The notes: generated by a model from the letters alone, not told the origin. Positions 1 through 12,627 are shown, counted from the stretch's first letter. The stretch: DNA of 64,000 nucleotides from Adiantum capillus-veneris (GCA_014529385.2 CM043963.1:110652912-110716911), one strand, 5' to 3'. Numbers and translations: made by a program.

Positions 1-121
1 CAAGCTTGATAGGCAGGTGGGTGCATTCTGTCTCTAGTGTCAGAGCCACGAGGTGTATCTAGGTTTTGTATGGGATAGAAGTATAAAGTGCTAATAATTC
101 CTGCTCAACATAGCAGTGAGA

Positions 122-166
<45 letters not shown>

Positions 167-448
167 ACGCATACACACACACACACACACACACAAGGAG
201 ATGAAGAAGAAGATGTAGATGGAGCAAGAGCACTTTTCAATTGCACAAACGAGAGAATGAGTGATTTTTAGGTTTAGGTGACTTTTATATGAGCTCAACC
301 ATTCACACTTGGGCACCCATGCTTAGCCAACTAACCCTTGAATGTTCCAGTTAGAGTGCGCCTCTCATCGGCGGTCACTCTTACCCTTTTTCTATTGGAC
401 CGACAAGCCCAGCCCATGACTACTAGAAGTGGATGTTGGTGGTTAATA
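1..448 (-). repeat. Family A 3' LTR, left part cut by window edge or replaced
   Basis: From the CT/AC tract at 124-195 to 448 this matches 10072-10366 almost base for base, including the run after the tract, the TATA region near 282-292 and the end next to a pyrimidine-rich tract. Positions 1-120 do not resemble the equivalent part of the 5' LTR, so the left portion may be rearranged or replaced. The terminal dinucleotide facing the element is TA here instead of the CA seen at 10366. Confidence 0.7.
124..195. repeat. Compound (CT)n-(AC)n microsatellite in LTR
   Basis: An uninterrupted CT run of about 39 bases is followed by a short spacer and an AC run of about 23 bases. The same compound tract sits at the same place in the other family A LTR copies (10072-10113, and 27558-27652 in reverse order on the opposite strand). 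Confidence 0.95.
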
Positions 449-462
449 TGCCCCCCTTCCTG
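449..462 (-). other. Polypurine tract of family A (minus strand)
   Basis: On the minus strand this is a run of G and A ending in GGGGGGCA directly before the LTR start. Such a tract primes plus-strand DNA synthesis. The same arrangement, GAAGGGGGACA before the LTR, occurs in plus orientation at about 21505-21517, which supports the call. Confidence 0.7.
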
Positions 463-1610
463 ATGTAAATTCCTCCCTCATAATATAATAGTGCAGCATC
501 GGGATCCACGATAGGAGTACCTGTAGTAGCAGAAGAAAAACAACATTGTGAAAGCTCAAAGGCAACATGTGCAGGCATGCAATAAGTGAGACGCATACAT
601 GGTATTCTAGGAAATGTAAAAAAATTCATGAATTGTAACATTGCCAACTAGAACAAGCGTAGTACCTGAATGAAAGAGTTAAGGTCTATTACGTTGACTC
701 TAAGAGAAGTACACAAGAGCTAGGGCTAAAGTAAGTACTAGATTGACCAACATTAATTAAAAAATGTCAACTAAAAAGTAGTTAACCCTAGGAATGCTCG
801 TCGGGGTCTAAAGACTAGTGATCTTGTCACTTATACCTCTTAAGTGTGATCAACATAAAATACAAGGATGTTTGTGCTATTTGTTTTATCTTTTCTCTCT
901 TTTTTTTTTTTTTGTTGTTGTCATAGTTGCTACAAGTAGCTGGGCTACTCAAGGTCTCAAATACCAACAATTGGGAGACTTGAGGTCTCAAATACCAGCT
1001 CGAACATAAACTATCCGGGAGACTCGAGGTACTCTCAAATACCAACTTAACACATGGACTTCCACAACAGAAGTCACACTTAGGTGGAATAAGCTAGAGA
1101 GACCTCATAGCCTAAAACATTACTAAAGTTACTACAATTAATAGACTATTTAGGAATTAAAGTCATCAATTAAGTGGCCTAGTTTAGCCTAAGGTCTTGA
1201 TACCTACTTAAAGTCAACTAATAGACCAAACTCAAAGAGAAGAACAAGGTACTAGAAGTTTGAATAAATTATAGCATCTAAATTGGCAATGTCACAACTT
1301 CATAATTTTTATGCATTGTTAGAAACTCAAATGACAAGATGCAAACATGTAACTGTGGAAAGCATAGATAAAAGGAAGTAGTACACCTGATACAATGGAG
1401 AACATCCATTGTAACATGTAAACATCCATTGTCGTTGTCCTTCTAAGGCATCCTTATGTAGTTACAAACTACACAATAGTCACCACCAAACATCCACCTT
1501 ATAGAGGCACATCAATGGGAAAAAAGGACTTTGCTAATCACTAAACTCTAAAGCAGAAACACTCCTATCGTACTAATCCTACCTTTCCTCCATCACTAGA
1601 GTGAGGAGGA
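463..1610. other. Family A 3' internal region, no confident gene
   Basis: This lies between the unrecognised ORF at 1611-2030 and the polypurine tract. Short ORFs are present but none resembles a known domain. On the minus strand a pyrimidine stretch ending in CTACAG, close to 530, reads like a 3' splice site followed by a short open exon-like segment running to the polypurine tract. There is a T-rich homopolymer at about 899-913. Confidence 0.4.
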
Positions 1611-2030
1611 TCAAAGTAAGTGGAGGTTGGAGAGCTCGGTCGGTAGCTCTAAGTCTAAACCTCCATCCTCATCATTGAGGTAGGTGTAATACTCTTTGGT
1701 AAGGCCATGTGTCTTGTCTTTCCAATCACCATTATCGTCCTCGTCCTCGTCCTTGTCCTCTTCCATGCAGAATAGTATTAGGAATGTCACGAGGCGTGCA
1801 TACTCAGTCACGGAGAAAGGGTAAACTTGGGCAATTGGGAAAACTTCCTAGATAGAATAGGGATCCAGTGTAGTCAAGAGGCGGACCATCCACTCTAACT
1901 CCTCAACATTTCTCTCACAAGCGAGTGTTTCAACTGAATCCCATTCAGAGGAAATATGAGGATAACATAAATGCATTACTTGGGACATGTAAAAAGAATA
2001 TTTGTAAGAATTAGCCATATCTGCGAACAC
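1611..2030 (-). pseudogene. Unrecognised ORF remnant between pol and 3' LTR of family A
   Basis: One minus-strand frame stays open for about 140 codons except for a single TAG near 1849. The product starts with a hydrophobic/aromatic stretch (SYKYSFYMSQVMHLCYPH), continues through EWDSVETLACERNVEELEWM and ends in a strongly acidic segment (EEDKDEDEDDNGDW). I do not recognise a family. It occupies the slot between the pol tail and the 3' LTR, where family C carries its coiled-coil gene, but the two show no similarity that I can see. An acceptor-like TTTGTGTTCGCAG lies just upstream of the frame on the minus strand, so it could be an exon of a captured host gene. That is inference. Confidence 0.4.
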
Positions 2031-2369
2031 AAATAGAGGATGGTTAGGTGTTTGATGACATAGGTTTCTGTTTCAGTGTACCTGATGTAGCATGTGTAGG
2101 TCTGGGTCAATGATTTTGACTAGTATTGTGCACACTCGTTTGCTAGTTGCTCTTGCTTTTGCTCTTTACTATTTTTTTAAAATTTTTTAAACTAGGGTAG
2201 TTAGTTACTATATATCTATATATATAAAATCCCTAAAATCAGAAAGCTCAAGGGTCAGGGAAAGAAGGGTAAGAGGGAGAAATAAATCAATAGGCTCGCG
2301 TGAATGAAGACTCCCCCCTTCCTTGGGTAGATCATACTTTAAAAAGATGTCATCACCTTTTGGAACCAT

Positions 2370-3755
2370 TTATTCCAATTGGTAATAGGTGAGGATTTTA
2401 GCCAATATTACCTTGGGTGCCTCATTGAGTTGCAAGGGTGGTAAGGTACTCTCCCATGAACGAACTTGAAGTAGTGCATCAGGTAATAATTGAACAATGG
2501 GAGGTGTCAAATCTTTTGTAGCTTCATGGAGGCTGCCTATGGTAGGTGGAGGTTGTGTAAAAGCTTTTACCTCTATGGATGCATTACATGAGAAGATAAA
2601 AGCTTCATGGAACTCCCTCTTTCCTAAGCTAAGCCGAATAGATTGGTTTTTCCTTGGAACCCAAACTAGCTCTAGAATATGTGTGTGGTATTCTGTGATC
2701 TTTCCCTTCCCACGGTCTTCCATCGGCTTTGGAATCACAAGGTTTGACTCACATGGTTTTGTAGTGGATAGGGAAGGACATGATTTACGTCTAGGTACCC
2801 AGATTTGATCATTTCCATCATAGTAGCATTGGGCTTCTAATAGTTGTTTGGAAACATGATTTGGTTTTCACCTTCTTAACCCGAGTGGATGCCTTCCTTC
2901 AAGGTATCCTTTGTGAATTAACTTGAACTACAGGGGGGTCCGATAACGATACCTTGGGGACCCATTGATGTGTACCCTTGGTCAGATCATGTGGAGCCTG
3001 TCTGTCATAGCCATGGAAGTTGAAGCTTTAGAGGGTTGTGCTACTGGCAAGGATGTTGTGACTTTTTGGATTGGCAATATTTTGCTGTTTTTTGTGTTAT
3101 GAAGAGGTGAGATTTCAGGTGTTATTCCTTGAGCCGTAGGGCCATGAGTTGGTTTCTATGTCGTGATACTCCTGGTCTCCCAATTGATTTTACATTTGAC
3201 TACAAACATCCATTTGCACCCTAGGTTTATATTACCCTCCATAGTACCAACATGCATGACCAAAAGTGTTTGAACCACGGTTCCATTGTCATAAATAACA
3301 GGAGTGTGTAGGATTCCAAAAACAATGGTCTTCTTCTTATTGACACCCTTGACTTGGATGGTGCCTATGGATAGGGATGGTTTTCCTAGCTGACACCAAA
3401 CTCCATAGGATAACAAATTATGTTGAGCTCCTGTATCCAATAAGGTGTTATATAGTACTCTCCCATAGAGGCTATTTAGTTCAATTGGATATCATAGAGG
3501 TGGCTTAGATTCCAATGAATAATCATCAGTGTCTTCAAAAAGCGCTTCTCTGGTTCCTAGATTAGCCTCTCGTTGGCGTCTAAGATGTTGCTGTCTTTCT
3601 CGAGCCTCAACTCTTGCTTGGATCTTTTTAAGCTCTACCTATTCTTTGGCTGCTTTCTTTTGATGGATGGATTGTAATGTCGCCTCCTTACGGTAGGGCT
3701 CAACTTTGGCTTCTCTGTAGCCTCTAGTTGTGAGATGTCAATGGGTTGTGGACTA
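2370..3755 (-). pseudogene. Second retropepsin-like domain with basic coil and W-V-P tail (family A)
   Basis: Reading leftward from about 3755, a K/R/Q-rich helical segment with stops (for example QARVEARERQQHLRRQRE) leads into a retropepsin-like domain: LLDTGAQHNLL at about 3420, then a C-terminal element LGCKWM that corresponds to the usual LGxxWL. The catalytic D-T-G triad is intact. The tail carries repeated tryptophan motifs: QWVPK (2953-2964), IWVPRR (2787-2801) and VWVPRK (2649-2663); the last two share a frame. Family C has the same order (basic coil, retropepsin, WVP-type repeats) directly behind integrase at 43838-45164. Here integrase is missing, so the domain follows protease 1 after a few hundred bases. 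Several stops and shifts make this a pseudogene. Confidence 0.65.
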
Positions 3756-4067
3756 CACAACACAAGATTTGAAGGTATTCACCCCAGTTATCTAACATCT
3801 TCCGATGAGCATCACATGCCCCTATATAATTAAGCCATTCTGTAGTAGATCTTTCTTTGTTTATCTTGGCTCTCATATTTGCTCAATATCGTCGTCTCTT
3901 GTATCTCTTACTCTTCTTGTCTAATTTTTTATTACAACCAATCTCTAGTGAATGGTCACTAATGAATTTCTACTTGTGTCTTCTGCTCCCTTGGATAGAT
4001 TGTCATCTAGGGTTCCACTGGGCCCTAAATGGTTTGTCGCCACATTTGCACTAAGATTTAACTCAAA

Positions 4068-4986
4068 TTATTCGTCCTCAGAGTCAATTTCAATTGATGA
4101 TTTTGACCCAAAATCATGTGGGCTATAGTCTTCTGAGACGCTACTGGTTCCAATGCCAATCAAACCTTCATCTTGTAGGTCATTAGAAGCTATATGCATT
4201 GCTTCTAGCATATTTAAGGGTAGGAGTGGTGGCATTTCATCCCCCTTAGGTGTTACCCAGGTTGTCCCCCTATTTCCCCAAGTGTCTATGGTTTTTGTGC
4301 TAAGTGGACCCAATCCACATTGTCCAACTCAGTCATCCCAAGTAGTACATCCATATAAGGAGAATCTTCCCCAACATCAGTGTCCACTTTACATGTGTAA
4401 CAATACTGCAATGGGGCCGAGTGAAATGTAGTGTCAAATCTATGATCAATTATAAACCTATTTCCTAGAGGATGTGCTAGACCAGCTACAAGATCCAGTT
4501 GAATGACAAAATCTTGGAATTGCAAGTAGACATGGTTTTTAGACCAGTCATGCACCATTTTTGATTCCCTCATGAAAGGACATCCTAAGATCATCTCAAA
4601 TGCCATAGTGTGCTTGAGAAATCCATAACAATGAAGGTATTTCTTGTTTTATGTCCAAAGACCTTTATCTTGAGATCTTCTAGCATCCCAATAGGTTTAA
4701 TAGTAGACCCATTTGCCATCTTTACTACTATGGTTGTGGTCCCAAGGTGAGGTCTTCCCATAGTTTCCCAACAATTTTTATACACAATGCTAGCCCTAGC
4801 ATCACCATCAAGGATTCCCTTCACAATTAATCCCTTGGTAGTGATTGGTATGGTTGCATTGGATTCATTGCCCTCAAAGTATTGTCCCAACTTGTTAACA
4901 TGTATTTCTACAACAGGGTTCTCATCTAGGTTGGGTTGTGGATTTAAGTGTTCCTCCTCAATTGGCATCTCCCTAGCACCATGCAT
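4068..4986 (-). pseudogene. Protease 1 region of family A gag-pol
   Basis: The N-terminal part (4591-4986) has the layout of a plant Ty3 aspartic protease: a basic/acidic leader, VKGILDGDARASIVYKN in the active-site position, and MANGSTIKPIGMLEDLKI, a flap-like strand. The expected D-S-G-A is altered to D-G-D-A, so catalysis is doubtful. A second frame (4286-4606) continues with EMILGCPFMRESKMVHDW, the LGRPFM motif that also occurs in family C protease 1 at 48548-49753. The last part (4068-4313) is an acidic linker with TPKGDE, again shared with family C. At least one frameshift separates the two halves. The RT that should follow is absent. Confidence 0.7.
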
Positions 4987-5034
4987 CTGTGCAAATTATG
5001 GTAGCTTGACCTTCAATTCTTCATTGAGGAAACC

Positions 5035-5435
5035 TCAAAGAGCTAACAATAGGTCAGGGTCTCCATATATTTTGGACATGATGGTGGTTCTAACTTCTGA
5101 AGCCATGAAATCCATCAATTTGGCAATATTTAATGACACCTTTTGGGATTCAGTCCCTTGACGTGGGGAAGATGGGATCTGCATTTCTTCGTTGATAGGA
5201 TCAGGTAGTCCCTCTGTAAACATTCATTCCATCAAGAGTGAGTATGCCCGCTTTCCCATGACTTTAAGTCACTCTCTTCTTGGATGCCACTAGGTATGGC
5301 TAGGGGTCTATGAACTTTGTGAGGTTGTTGTGGCATAGGGAACAATGTGTCTGTAATCTGGATCTGCCTAGGTGCTGGTTCCAGATCCCTTTGGGTATCT
5401 TCTACCAAACTCCTTAATTGCTTGACTCGCTCCAT
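5035..5435 (-). pseudogene. Pre-protease linker of family A
   Basis: Two short minus-strand frames (5035-5223 and 5232-5435) form the segment between the zinc knuckles and protease 1. The stretch KVSLNIAKLMDFMASEVRTT followed by DPDLLLAL matches in position, and loosely in sequence, the family C linker that ends in ITLAELLRLRP just before its protease. Helical, charged segments of this sort are usual before the protease in plant Ty3 polyproteins. No enzymatic role is implied. A stop separates the two frames. Confidence 0.5.
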
Positions 5436-5639
5436 CTCCTATTTAGGGTTTGGATAAGTTCCTATCTTCTTCTTGGATCCTGTCCATTGTGGCTCATGAA
5501 AATCTTCCTTGTTGGTTTCTTTATTAGTGGTTGTTTTGGTCTCCATGGTTTCACCTGAATCAGAATCCTCTTCAGCATCGTTCATATATATGGGCCATCA
5601 CAGTCCCTATGTTGGTCTTTGAACTGGGGTCTGACTTTG

Positions 5640-6258
5640 CTACTTTTTGCAATCTCTTCCTTTGTGTTTTCTTCTTCTTCTGATATTGGGAAATTGATGT
5701 CGTGTTTCTTTCTTCAAAAATATAATTTTTTTTTGGAGCATCGATCGTGTGAGTACATTTACTGGTACCAGAGGTGTACTTTGTGATGGCTCCTCAGTAA
5801 CCTCAATCAAGTTTAATGGCGTGATCTTTGGTGCATTTGGACTATTTGGACATTGGGCAATCAAATGATCTATGCCACATCGATTACACATGAGTATCAG
5901 CATTGTAGACGTGATCTCTTTGATTGGTTTGCATTAGTGTGGAGTTCTTTTGTAGCCTAACAGGACACTCGGCCACATGATGTGGACCTCCACACTCACA
6001 GTATTGAAGAGGTGGTCTCTTGGTAGTGTAATTGATATTTTGGCCTCTCGCAGCAAGAGTAGTTACTTGATAGATAGTTTTGACTTGTCCCCAATAGTCC
6101 TCCATATAATATTGTGGACTTTCTTCAAGTGAATCAATCCCATAGGCAATAGTAGGGTCTATATCTTCCTCACAACCTTCCAAACAAGCAATAGATGACT
6201 CACAAACCACTTGATTCAAAGAATTCATTCTTGAATGTGGTGGCTGCGGTCCTAGCAC
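5640..6258 (-). pseudogene. Family A nucleocapsid with two zinc knuckles
   Basis: Two frames overlapping near 5890 carry cysteine/histidine knuckles. The right one reads YCECGGPHHVAEC, with one residue missing from the first C-x2-C pair. The left one reads CNRCGIDHLIAQC, a complete C-x2-C-x3-H-x4-C knuckle of the short type seen in Athila/Tat-like plant Ty3 elements. They bind element RNA in a functional gag. Family C has the same tandem pair at about 50940-51070. A frameshift lies between the two here. Confidence 0.65.
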
Positions 6259-6792
6259 TGGAGGTTGTAAGGGTGTTGTTTGAACAACATTTTGGGCCCT
6301 AGGGACCGTGTGTTGTCACATTTGTTCAAGAAGTGGCTCCGTCATCAATTCAAGCACTCAAGGTGTGTCCGTCCATGCTAAGGTTGGTCTATTGGCCATC
6401 GCATGCTTAAATACTATGCAATCCTTAGCTTGATGACCATACCTCCCACAAGAATTGCAATTCTCATTGAATTTTACTCTAAAAGTAGGGGATTCACTAG
6501 TACTATGTGGACCATATCATACTGAGCACCATTGTTACTCTCTTCTTCAATACATATGATTGTTTTGCAGAGTAGGATTGTCTCTAAGACTCTCTTGAAT
6601 GGCCTTGGTGAGATCTGCTAAAGTCATCTCAGATATCTTTGGCTCCGCTTTAGGGTCATTGGCTGATGCTCCGATGCTTGCGAGCTAGTAGATTTAGGCT
6701 CAACAGACACTCTTTCTCAATGAATCATTAAATTATCTTCCAATTGGATTGCTTGGTGGTGACTGCTTCCCAAGTGGTCATACCTCTAATGA

Positions 6793-7301
6793 CTAGGCTA
6801 TTGTAGATGTCCTCATGTCGTAATCGTTTAATGAATCTATCAAGAAATTGATTATTATTGAAGCGCTCATTTGGATTACAACGAGAATTAAAAGCTTCAA
6901 GCGACTAATAAAGTCTCTCATCGACTCTCCTTCCTCTCGTTGGGCTTTTTGGAGTTGAGAGGCTACATCCCAAAGCACTCCCTCTCGTATGTATTCTTTC
7001 AAGAACAATCTCCTAAGAGTAGGGTAAATCATTTTTTCTTCCACCCTTAGGGTTCTTTACCAATCCCCAACCTTCCCACTTAAGGTTAGGCTTAAGCATT
7101 ACTCTTATGCAGGTCACTCTGTTCTCCTAGAGAATCACATATTTGTTCAAACACTTCGATATGCTTTCTCACATCCCCGTCTCCACTAAATTTTTGTGTG
7201 AGCTTGGCTATTTCTACTGCCTTACTTCTAGGCTCTCTATCAAGCGTGGTACTCATATTCTTAGCAATAGATCGATCGATGGTTTGAGCAAATGCTACCA
7301 A
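6793..7301 (-). pseudogene. Family A gag capsid core
   Basis: The right frame (7092-7301) contains EIAKLTQKFSGDGDVRKHIEVFEQICDSL and the left frame (6793-7044) contains PTLRRLFLKEYI followed by QREEGESMRDFISRLKLL. Together they have the order of the retrotransposon gag domain: an initial helix with D-x-H-x-x-x-F, a long middle, then F-x-x-E/R-F and D-F-x-x-R. A stop or shift between 7044 and 7092 breaks it. The capsid core forms the particle shell in active elements. Confidence 0.65.
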
Positions 7302-7491
7302 ATCTCCTAAATAAGCAGATATAGTGGCCGCAGGTGCAGGCGCTCATGGAACTACTTTGTGGATGGGAGTTGGCCTTGGCCTTGGCATACGCACGACCCT
7401 CGGGTCCCATATCTCGTATGGTGGTGTACCACGTCGTGGTCCAAATTTCATAGGTGTGGCCCTAGGCATAGCCAGTGCCGGATACGACATG

Positions 7492-8914
7492 TTATAAATT
7501 TCTAAATGGTATGGTCCCACTTGAATAAAAATAAATAAATAATGTCATTTTGGAGTTTGAGCCCTTGGCATAATTGGGGGTGTGGGCATGAGGTACGATA
7601 GGTACATAGGCTTGATGTACACCTATAGGTAATGTTGGAGGCACTGTGCTACTAGGTAGTGGTGCAGTGCTAACAAACAAGGTCCAAGGTGTACTTTTTG
7701 TACTCATCACCAAAGTAGGTACCGTAGCCATATTGTCTCCGAGAGACAGATGAGCTAGATTTGTGAAAGTATAACTACTACTTGTGGGTTCAGACTGTAC
7801 CGAAATTCTAGGTGACACAATATATGAAGGATCCATTGGACTCATTGAAGGAGTTTCCAGTTGTAATAGTGTCGGCTTTCCGGACTTGCTCGTATCCAAG
7901 AATCTCAGAAGGCACATTAAAAAAATGTTAATCCCTCGGTTTTGCCTCTACGATTGGATGATGCTATGGATGACATTGCAGACCATCTGTTGCCACTCCT
8001 CTAGACTTGTGGTGCTAGAAGTAGATTGTAGAACTTCTAACCAACCTATATGGTATGTGTAACCCGTGTACAGGTCAGTCAAGGTTTCAGTTTGTAGGTC
8101 ATATTCCCAAATTTTTGTTGAGAAACAATCCTTCTAGGCCTGGAGTACTAGAGGTTTCCCTTGAGGTGGAAGCATTGTTTTTCCCAACAGTTTGACCCAC
8201 ATTGCCTACTAACTCTAGGAGCACTCAAGTGATCGATTGCTATGCATGTTGTCCCAGGGGTCTTTCCCTTCATAGCTCGACGTTGTTCTAGGAAACTCTC
8301 CATTTCCCTCTCCCTAGCCGCTTGCATATAGCGCTCAACTTCTCGCACCTCCGCAAGACTCCTACCATCGGGTAGTAGAACTTCGAGGATGATTGCTTTG
8401 CACGGTCTTCCATAAAAGCAGGGGGCAAGATATTGATGTGGATACTCTTGGGGAGTATAGGCTCCCCCTAAGATACATAAGGAAAGTCTACCTCTCCCTC
8501 ACCTTGGTTAACTTCACTAGCCGCAAGTTCAGAGCGAATAGCTCTACTAAAGGTTTCTATAAAGCGACTAAACACACTAGATCCAGGCTGTGGGGCCCAG
8601 ATAGGTATGTTTTTGTTTACTTGCTCGGGGTTTGGTGTAGGATGCCCTTCCATAATATTGTAGTCAAATGAAGAGTCACTAGCCGCTATGTTTGGGTCTT
8701 GGGTTGTATTACCTTGGGTCCCCGCCGAGGGCCTGAAACCTAAGGTAGGTGGGTATTGAGAACCCGTGTAAGTCGAAGTGCTCGCTAGTTGCTCAACCTC
8801 TAGCAGAGGACTAGAGCATAGATGCATGTGCCTTTGGCACCCTACAAGCATTGGCAAATACCCGCAAAGGTTAACCGCTTGATTTTTTGGGCGTTTTGCA
8901 CCGTTTTTACTCAT
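7492..8914 (-). pseudogene. Family A gag N-terminal extension, low complexity
   Basis: Three minus-strand frames cover this part. 8468-8914 begins with MSKNGAKRPKNQ and includes IPIWAPQPGSSVFSRFIETF. 8148-8348 has a charged helix, REVERYMQAAREREMESFLEQRR. 7492-7917 is rich in Ser, Thr and Pro. Between 7300 and 7490 the frame is rich in Pro and Arg. No catalytic domain is visible; such disordered extensions before the capsid are common in plant Ty3 gag proteins. Assignment rests mainly on position directly upstream of the capsid core and downstream of the leader, and on the shared strand. Confidence 0.45.
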
Positions 8915-9170
8915 TTTTTGATGTTTTTAAATGTCTTGGGCTGTATTACCTTGGGTCCCCGCCGAGGGCCCGGAACCTAAGGTAGGTGGGTATTGAGAAC
9001 CCGCGTAAGTTGAGGTGCTCACTAGTTGCTCAACCTCTAGCACAAACCAAAGCACAGATGCATGTGCCTTTGGCACCCTACAAGCATCGGCAAATACCCT
9101 CAAAGGTTAACCGCTTGATTTTTTAGACATTTTGCACCCCATTTTCACTCGTTTTTTGATGTTTTTTAAT
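8697..9170. repeat. Tandem duplication, two units of about 237 bp
   Basis: Positions 8697-8933 and 8934-9170 are near copies, both starting TCTTGGGYTGTATTACC and ending in a T-rich stretch with AATGTCT. The duplication covers the start of the gag N-terminal extension and the adjoining leader, so the ATG region of gag is duplicated. Differences of a few percent show it is not recent. Confidence 0.9.
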
Positions 9171-9821
9171 GTCTTTTTACGATCGGTTTTTGGATTAGAG
9201 CGTGTGAAAGCTTGAAACAAGCGTATCGCTCAAGGGGTCATGGTGTACTTTACAGCACAATGTTCGGTTACTCGAAGCTCCGATGGTCCTCAAAAGGGTT
9301 GATTTTTACTTAGGCATGAGCCTAAAATAAGTAAATCCAAAGGGTGACTAAGACCTGAGCTTGGGCTTGGGCTTGGGAATGTTCTCGATCCTGGTCCTTC
9401 CTTTTAAATAAATAAATAAATTTTATTTTTATTTTTTAAAACTTGAATTGCAGATAAGGTTGCCACGGTATCGTCGCGCGTGCACACACACACACACCTA
9501 GCCTACCTACTTGCAACTAACAGAGCTACTGTTACACACTGTTATACACCGTTTAGCACAATACTACAACTAATTAACTAACATATCTACTTATTGCACC
9601 TTACATATCAAAAATTATATATCTAATACCCTAAATCAACAGAAAACAGTACATTGCAGCAAAAAATCTAATACCTTATTAACAAAAAACAGTACACTGC
9701 AACAAAAACAAAGTTCACAAATTCTTTTCAATAGCCACACAACTTCTTTCTCTACCTTTCCTACATCTCATATTGCACCACAAAGCAGCATAGAGTCTTA
9801 TTCGAGCTTAATACAGGGCAT
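9171..9821 (-). other. Family A leader (5' untranslated region)
   Basis: No ORF of note. This is the stretch between the primer site and the gag start on the minus strand. It contains an A/T-rich block (about 9405-9440), a short CA tract near 9483-9497 and many AC-rich words. It probably holds packaging signals, but none can be identified by eye. Confidence 0.5.
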
Positions 9822-9840
9822 CTCCCTGGTAGCGGCGCCA
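9822..9840 (-). other. Primer binding site of family A (tRNA-Asp-like)
   Basis: On the minus strand this reads TGGCGCCGCTACCAGGGA, six bases inside the LTR boundary and preceded by a T run. Plant Athila/Tat-type Ty3 elements use a TGGCGCCG-type site complementary to the 3' end of tRNA-Asp. The match to that type is clear at the start and looser after the first ten bases. Confidence 0.75.
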
Positions 9841-10071
9841 AAAATATGCGCATTTGTTGCATGTGTCAAAGTAAGGGACTTTCCGTACATTGTGTGCAAG
9901 CCAAAAATGGCTGCAAGCACACAACTAGATTAATCTAGCAAGCTCAAGAGAGCAAAGGTGTGTCACTCACCACCCTATGATCGCCTTCATGGAGGATTCC
10001 TCGCCGCGAAGAAGAGGGAGCTACCACTGTGCTCCGCTCAACTGCCTCACCGCCGTCGTGTCATTGCAATG

Positions 10072-10113
10072 CTCTCTCTCTCTCTCTCATGCATACACAC
10101 ACACACACACACA
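10072..10113. repeat. (CT)n-(CA)n microsatellite in family A 5' LTR
   Basis: A CT run (10072-10088) and a CA run (10094-10113) stand where the left LTR has its longer tracts. Confidence 0.9.
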
Positions 10114-10197
10114 AGGAGATGAAGAAGAAGATGGATATGGAGCAAGAGCACCCTCCAATTGCACAAATGAGAGAATGAGTGATTTTTAGGTTTAGGT

Positions 10198-10209
10198 GAC
10201 TTTTATATG
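10198..10209 (-). promoter_or_regulatory. TATA box of family A LTR
   Basis: The minus strand reads CATATAAAAGTC, a good plant TATA box. It is kept in the other LTR at about 282-292. It lies upstream of the microsatellite in the direction of element transcription, so the CT/CA tract would fall in or just after the transcribed leader. Confidence 0.55.
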
Positions 10210-10366
10210 AGCTCTCCCATTCACACTTGGCTGCCCATGCTTATCTAACTAACCCTTGAATGATCGAGTTAAAGTGCACCTCTTATTGGCAATCACTCTT
10301 ACCCTTTTCCTATTGGACTGACAAGCCCGGCCCATGACTACTAGAAATAGACACCGGTGGTTAACA

Positions 10367-12038
<1,672 letters not shown>

Positions 12039-12566
12039 TTGGTGGAAGAAAGTACTCGGGCTACCTTAGTGGATCTTCTCACTTATAAGGATATTCCGGT
12101 TTTGGTCAAAGAAGAGGTGGTGCGGAAAAAGGAAGTCAAGACTCCTAACATTTCTAATGCTTCATTGGTGTACTTTGATGGTTCTTATCAAAGAAGTCAT
12201 GATGCTGCTTCAGGAGGCATTGTCATTTATGATGCACAAGGGAAGCTTATGAGAAAGCAAGGGTTGAAACTTGATGCAAAGAGTAACAATGAAGCAGGAT
12301 ACATGGCTCTTGAAGGTGGTTTGCATATTTGCTTACAATTGGGAATTAGATGCTTGCAAATTAAAGGAGATGCTTTGTTGGTTGTGAAGCAAGTGTTGGG
12401 AATATGGAAGAATAAGAATCCTAAACTGAAGAATTTATGCTTCAAAGTGAAGGCGTTGTTGAAAAATCTTGAAGCACTGAGTTTGCAGCATATTGAGAGG
12501 TCTCTAAATGAAGAAGCTCATGATGGTGCCCAAGAGATGATCACTTGTGTGTTTGTGGTAAAGTGA
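12039..12566 (+). pseudogene. Archaeal-type RNase H domain of a Tat-like Ty3 element
   Basis: A 175-codon open frame starts inside pol. Residues 10-35 (TLVDLLTYKDIPVLVKEE) are the connection typical of Tat-lineage polyproteins. The RNase H fold follows: YFDGS (first Asp) near residue 47, the Gly-rich AASGGIVIYD strand, SNNEAGYMALEGGL (Glu), IKGDALLVVKQVLG (second Asp), and LNEEAHDGAQEM, where the normal N-x-x-A-D has become H-D. This second RNase H defines the dual-RNase H Tat elements of plants. It degrades the RNA strand during reverse transcription. No RT lies upstream, and the integrase segment follows in a different frame at 12628, so this is a fragment of a dead copy. Confidence 0.8.
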
Positions 12567-12627
12567 GATGCCCCTTTATATCATGGGAGGGAAATCTTAT
12601 CAAAGGAAGTGGATTTTCTATTGACAG

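Larger units (their letters stand above)
1..10366 (-). mobile_element. Family A Ty3-type LTR retrotransposon, minus strand, internally deleted
   Basis: The element reads right to left. Its 5' LTR is at 9847-10366, followed by a primer site at 9822-9840, gag pieces (6.8-8.9 kb), paired zinc knuckles (5.6-6.2 kb), a first protease (4.1-5.0 kb), a second protease (2.4-3.7 kb), a polypurine tract and the other LTR (1-448), which leaves the window. No RT, RNase H or integrase lies between the two proteases, so the copy is a deletion derivative and cannot move by itself. The primer site resembles the tRNA-Asp-type sites of plant Athila/Tat Ty3 elements. Reading frames are broken in many places. The outer flank of the left LTR is missing, so a target duplication cannot be tested. 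Confidence 0.8.
9847..10366 (-). repeat. Family A 5' LTR (520 bp)
   Basis: It starts with TG at 9847 beside the primer site and ends with CA at 10366. The part from 10072 matches 124-448. The whole unit matches, in the opposite orientation, the split LTR at 21517-21619 plus 27328-27851: the words around GTGAGTGACACACC, GTTGTGTGCTTG and GGCTTGCACACA are conserved. It contains a compound CT/CA tract and a minus-strand TATA box. Confidence 0.85.
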
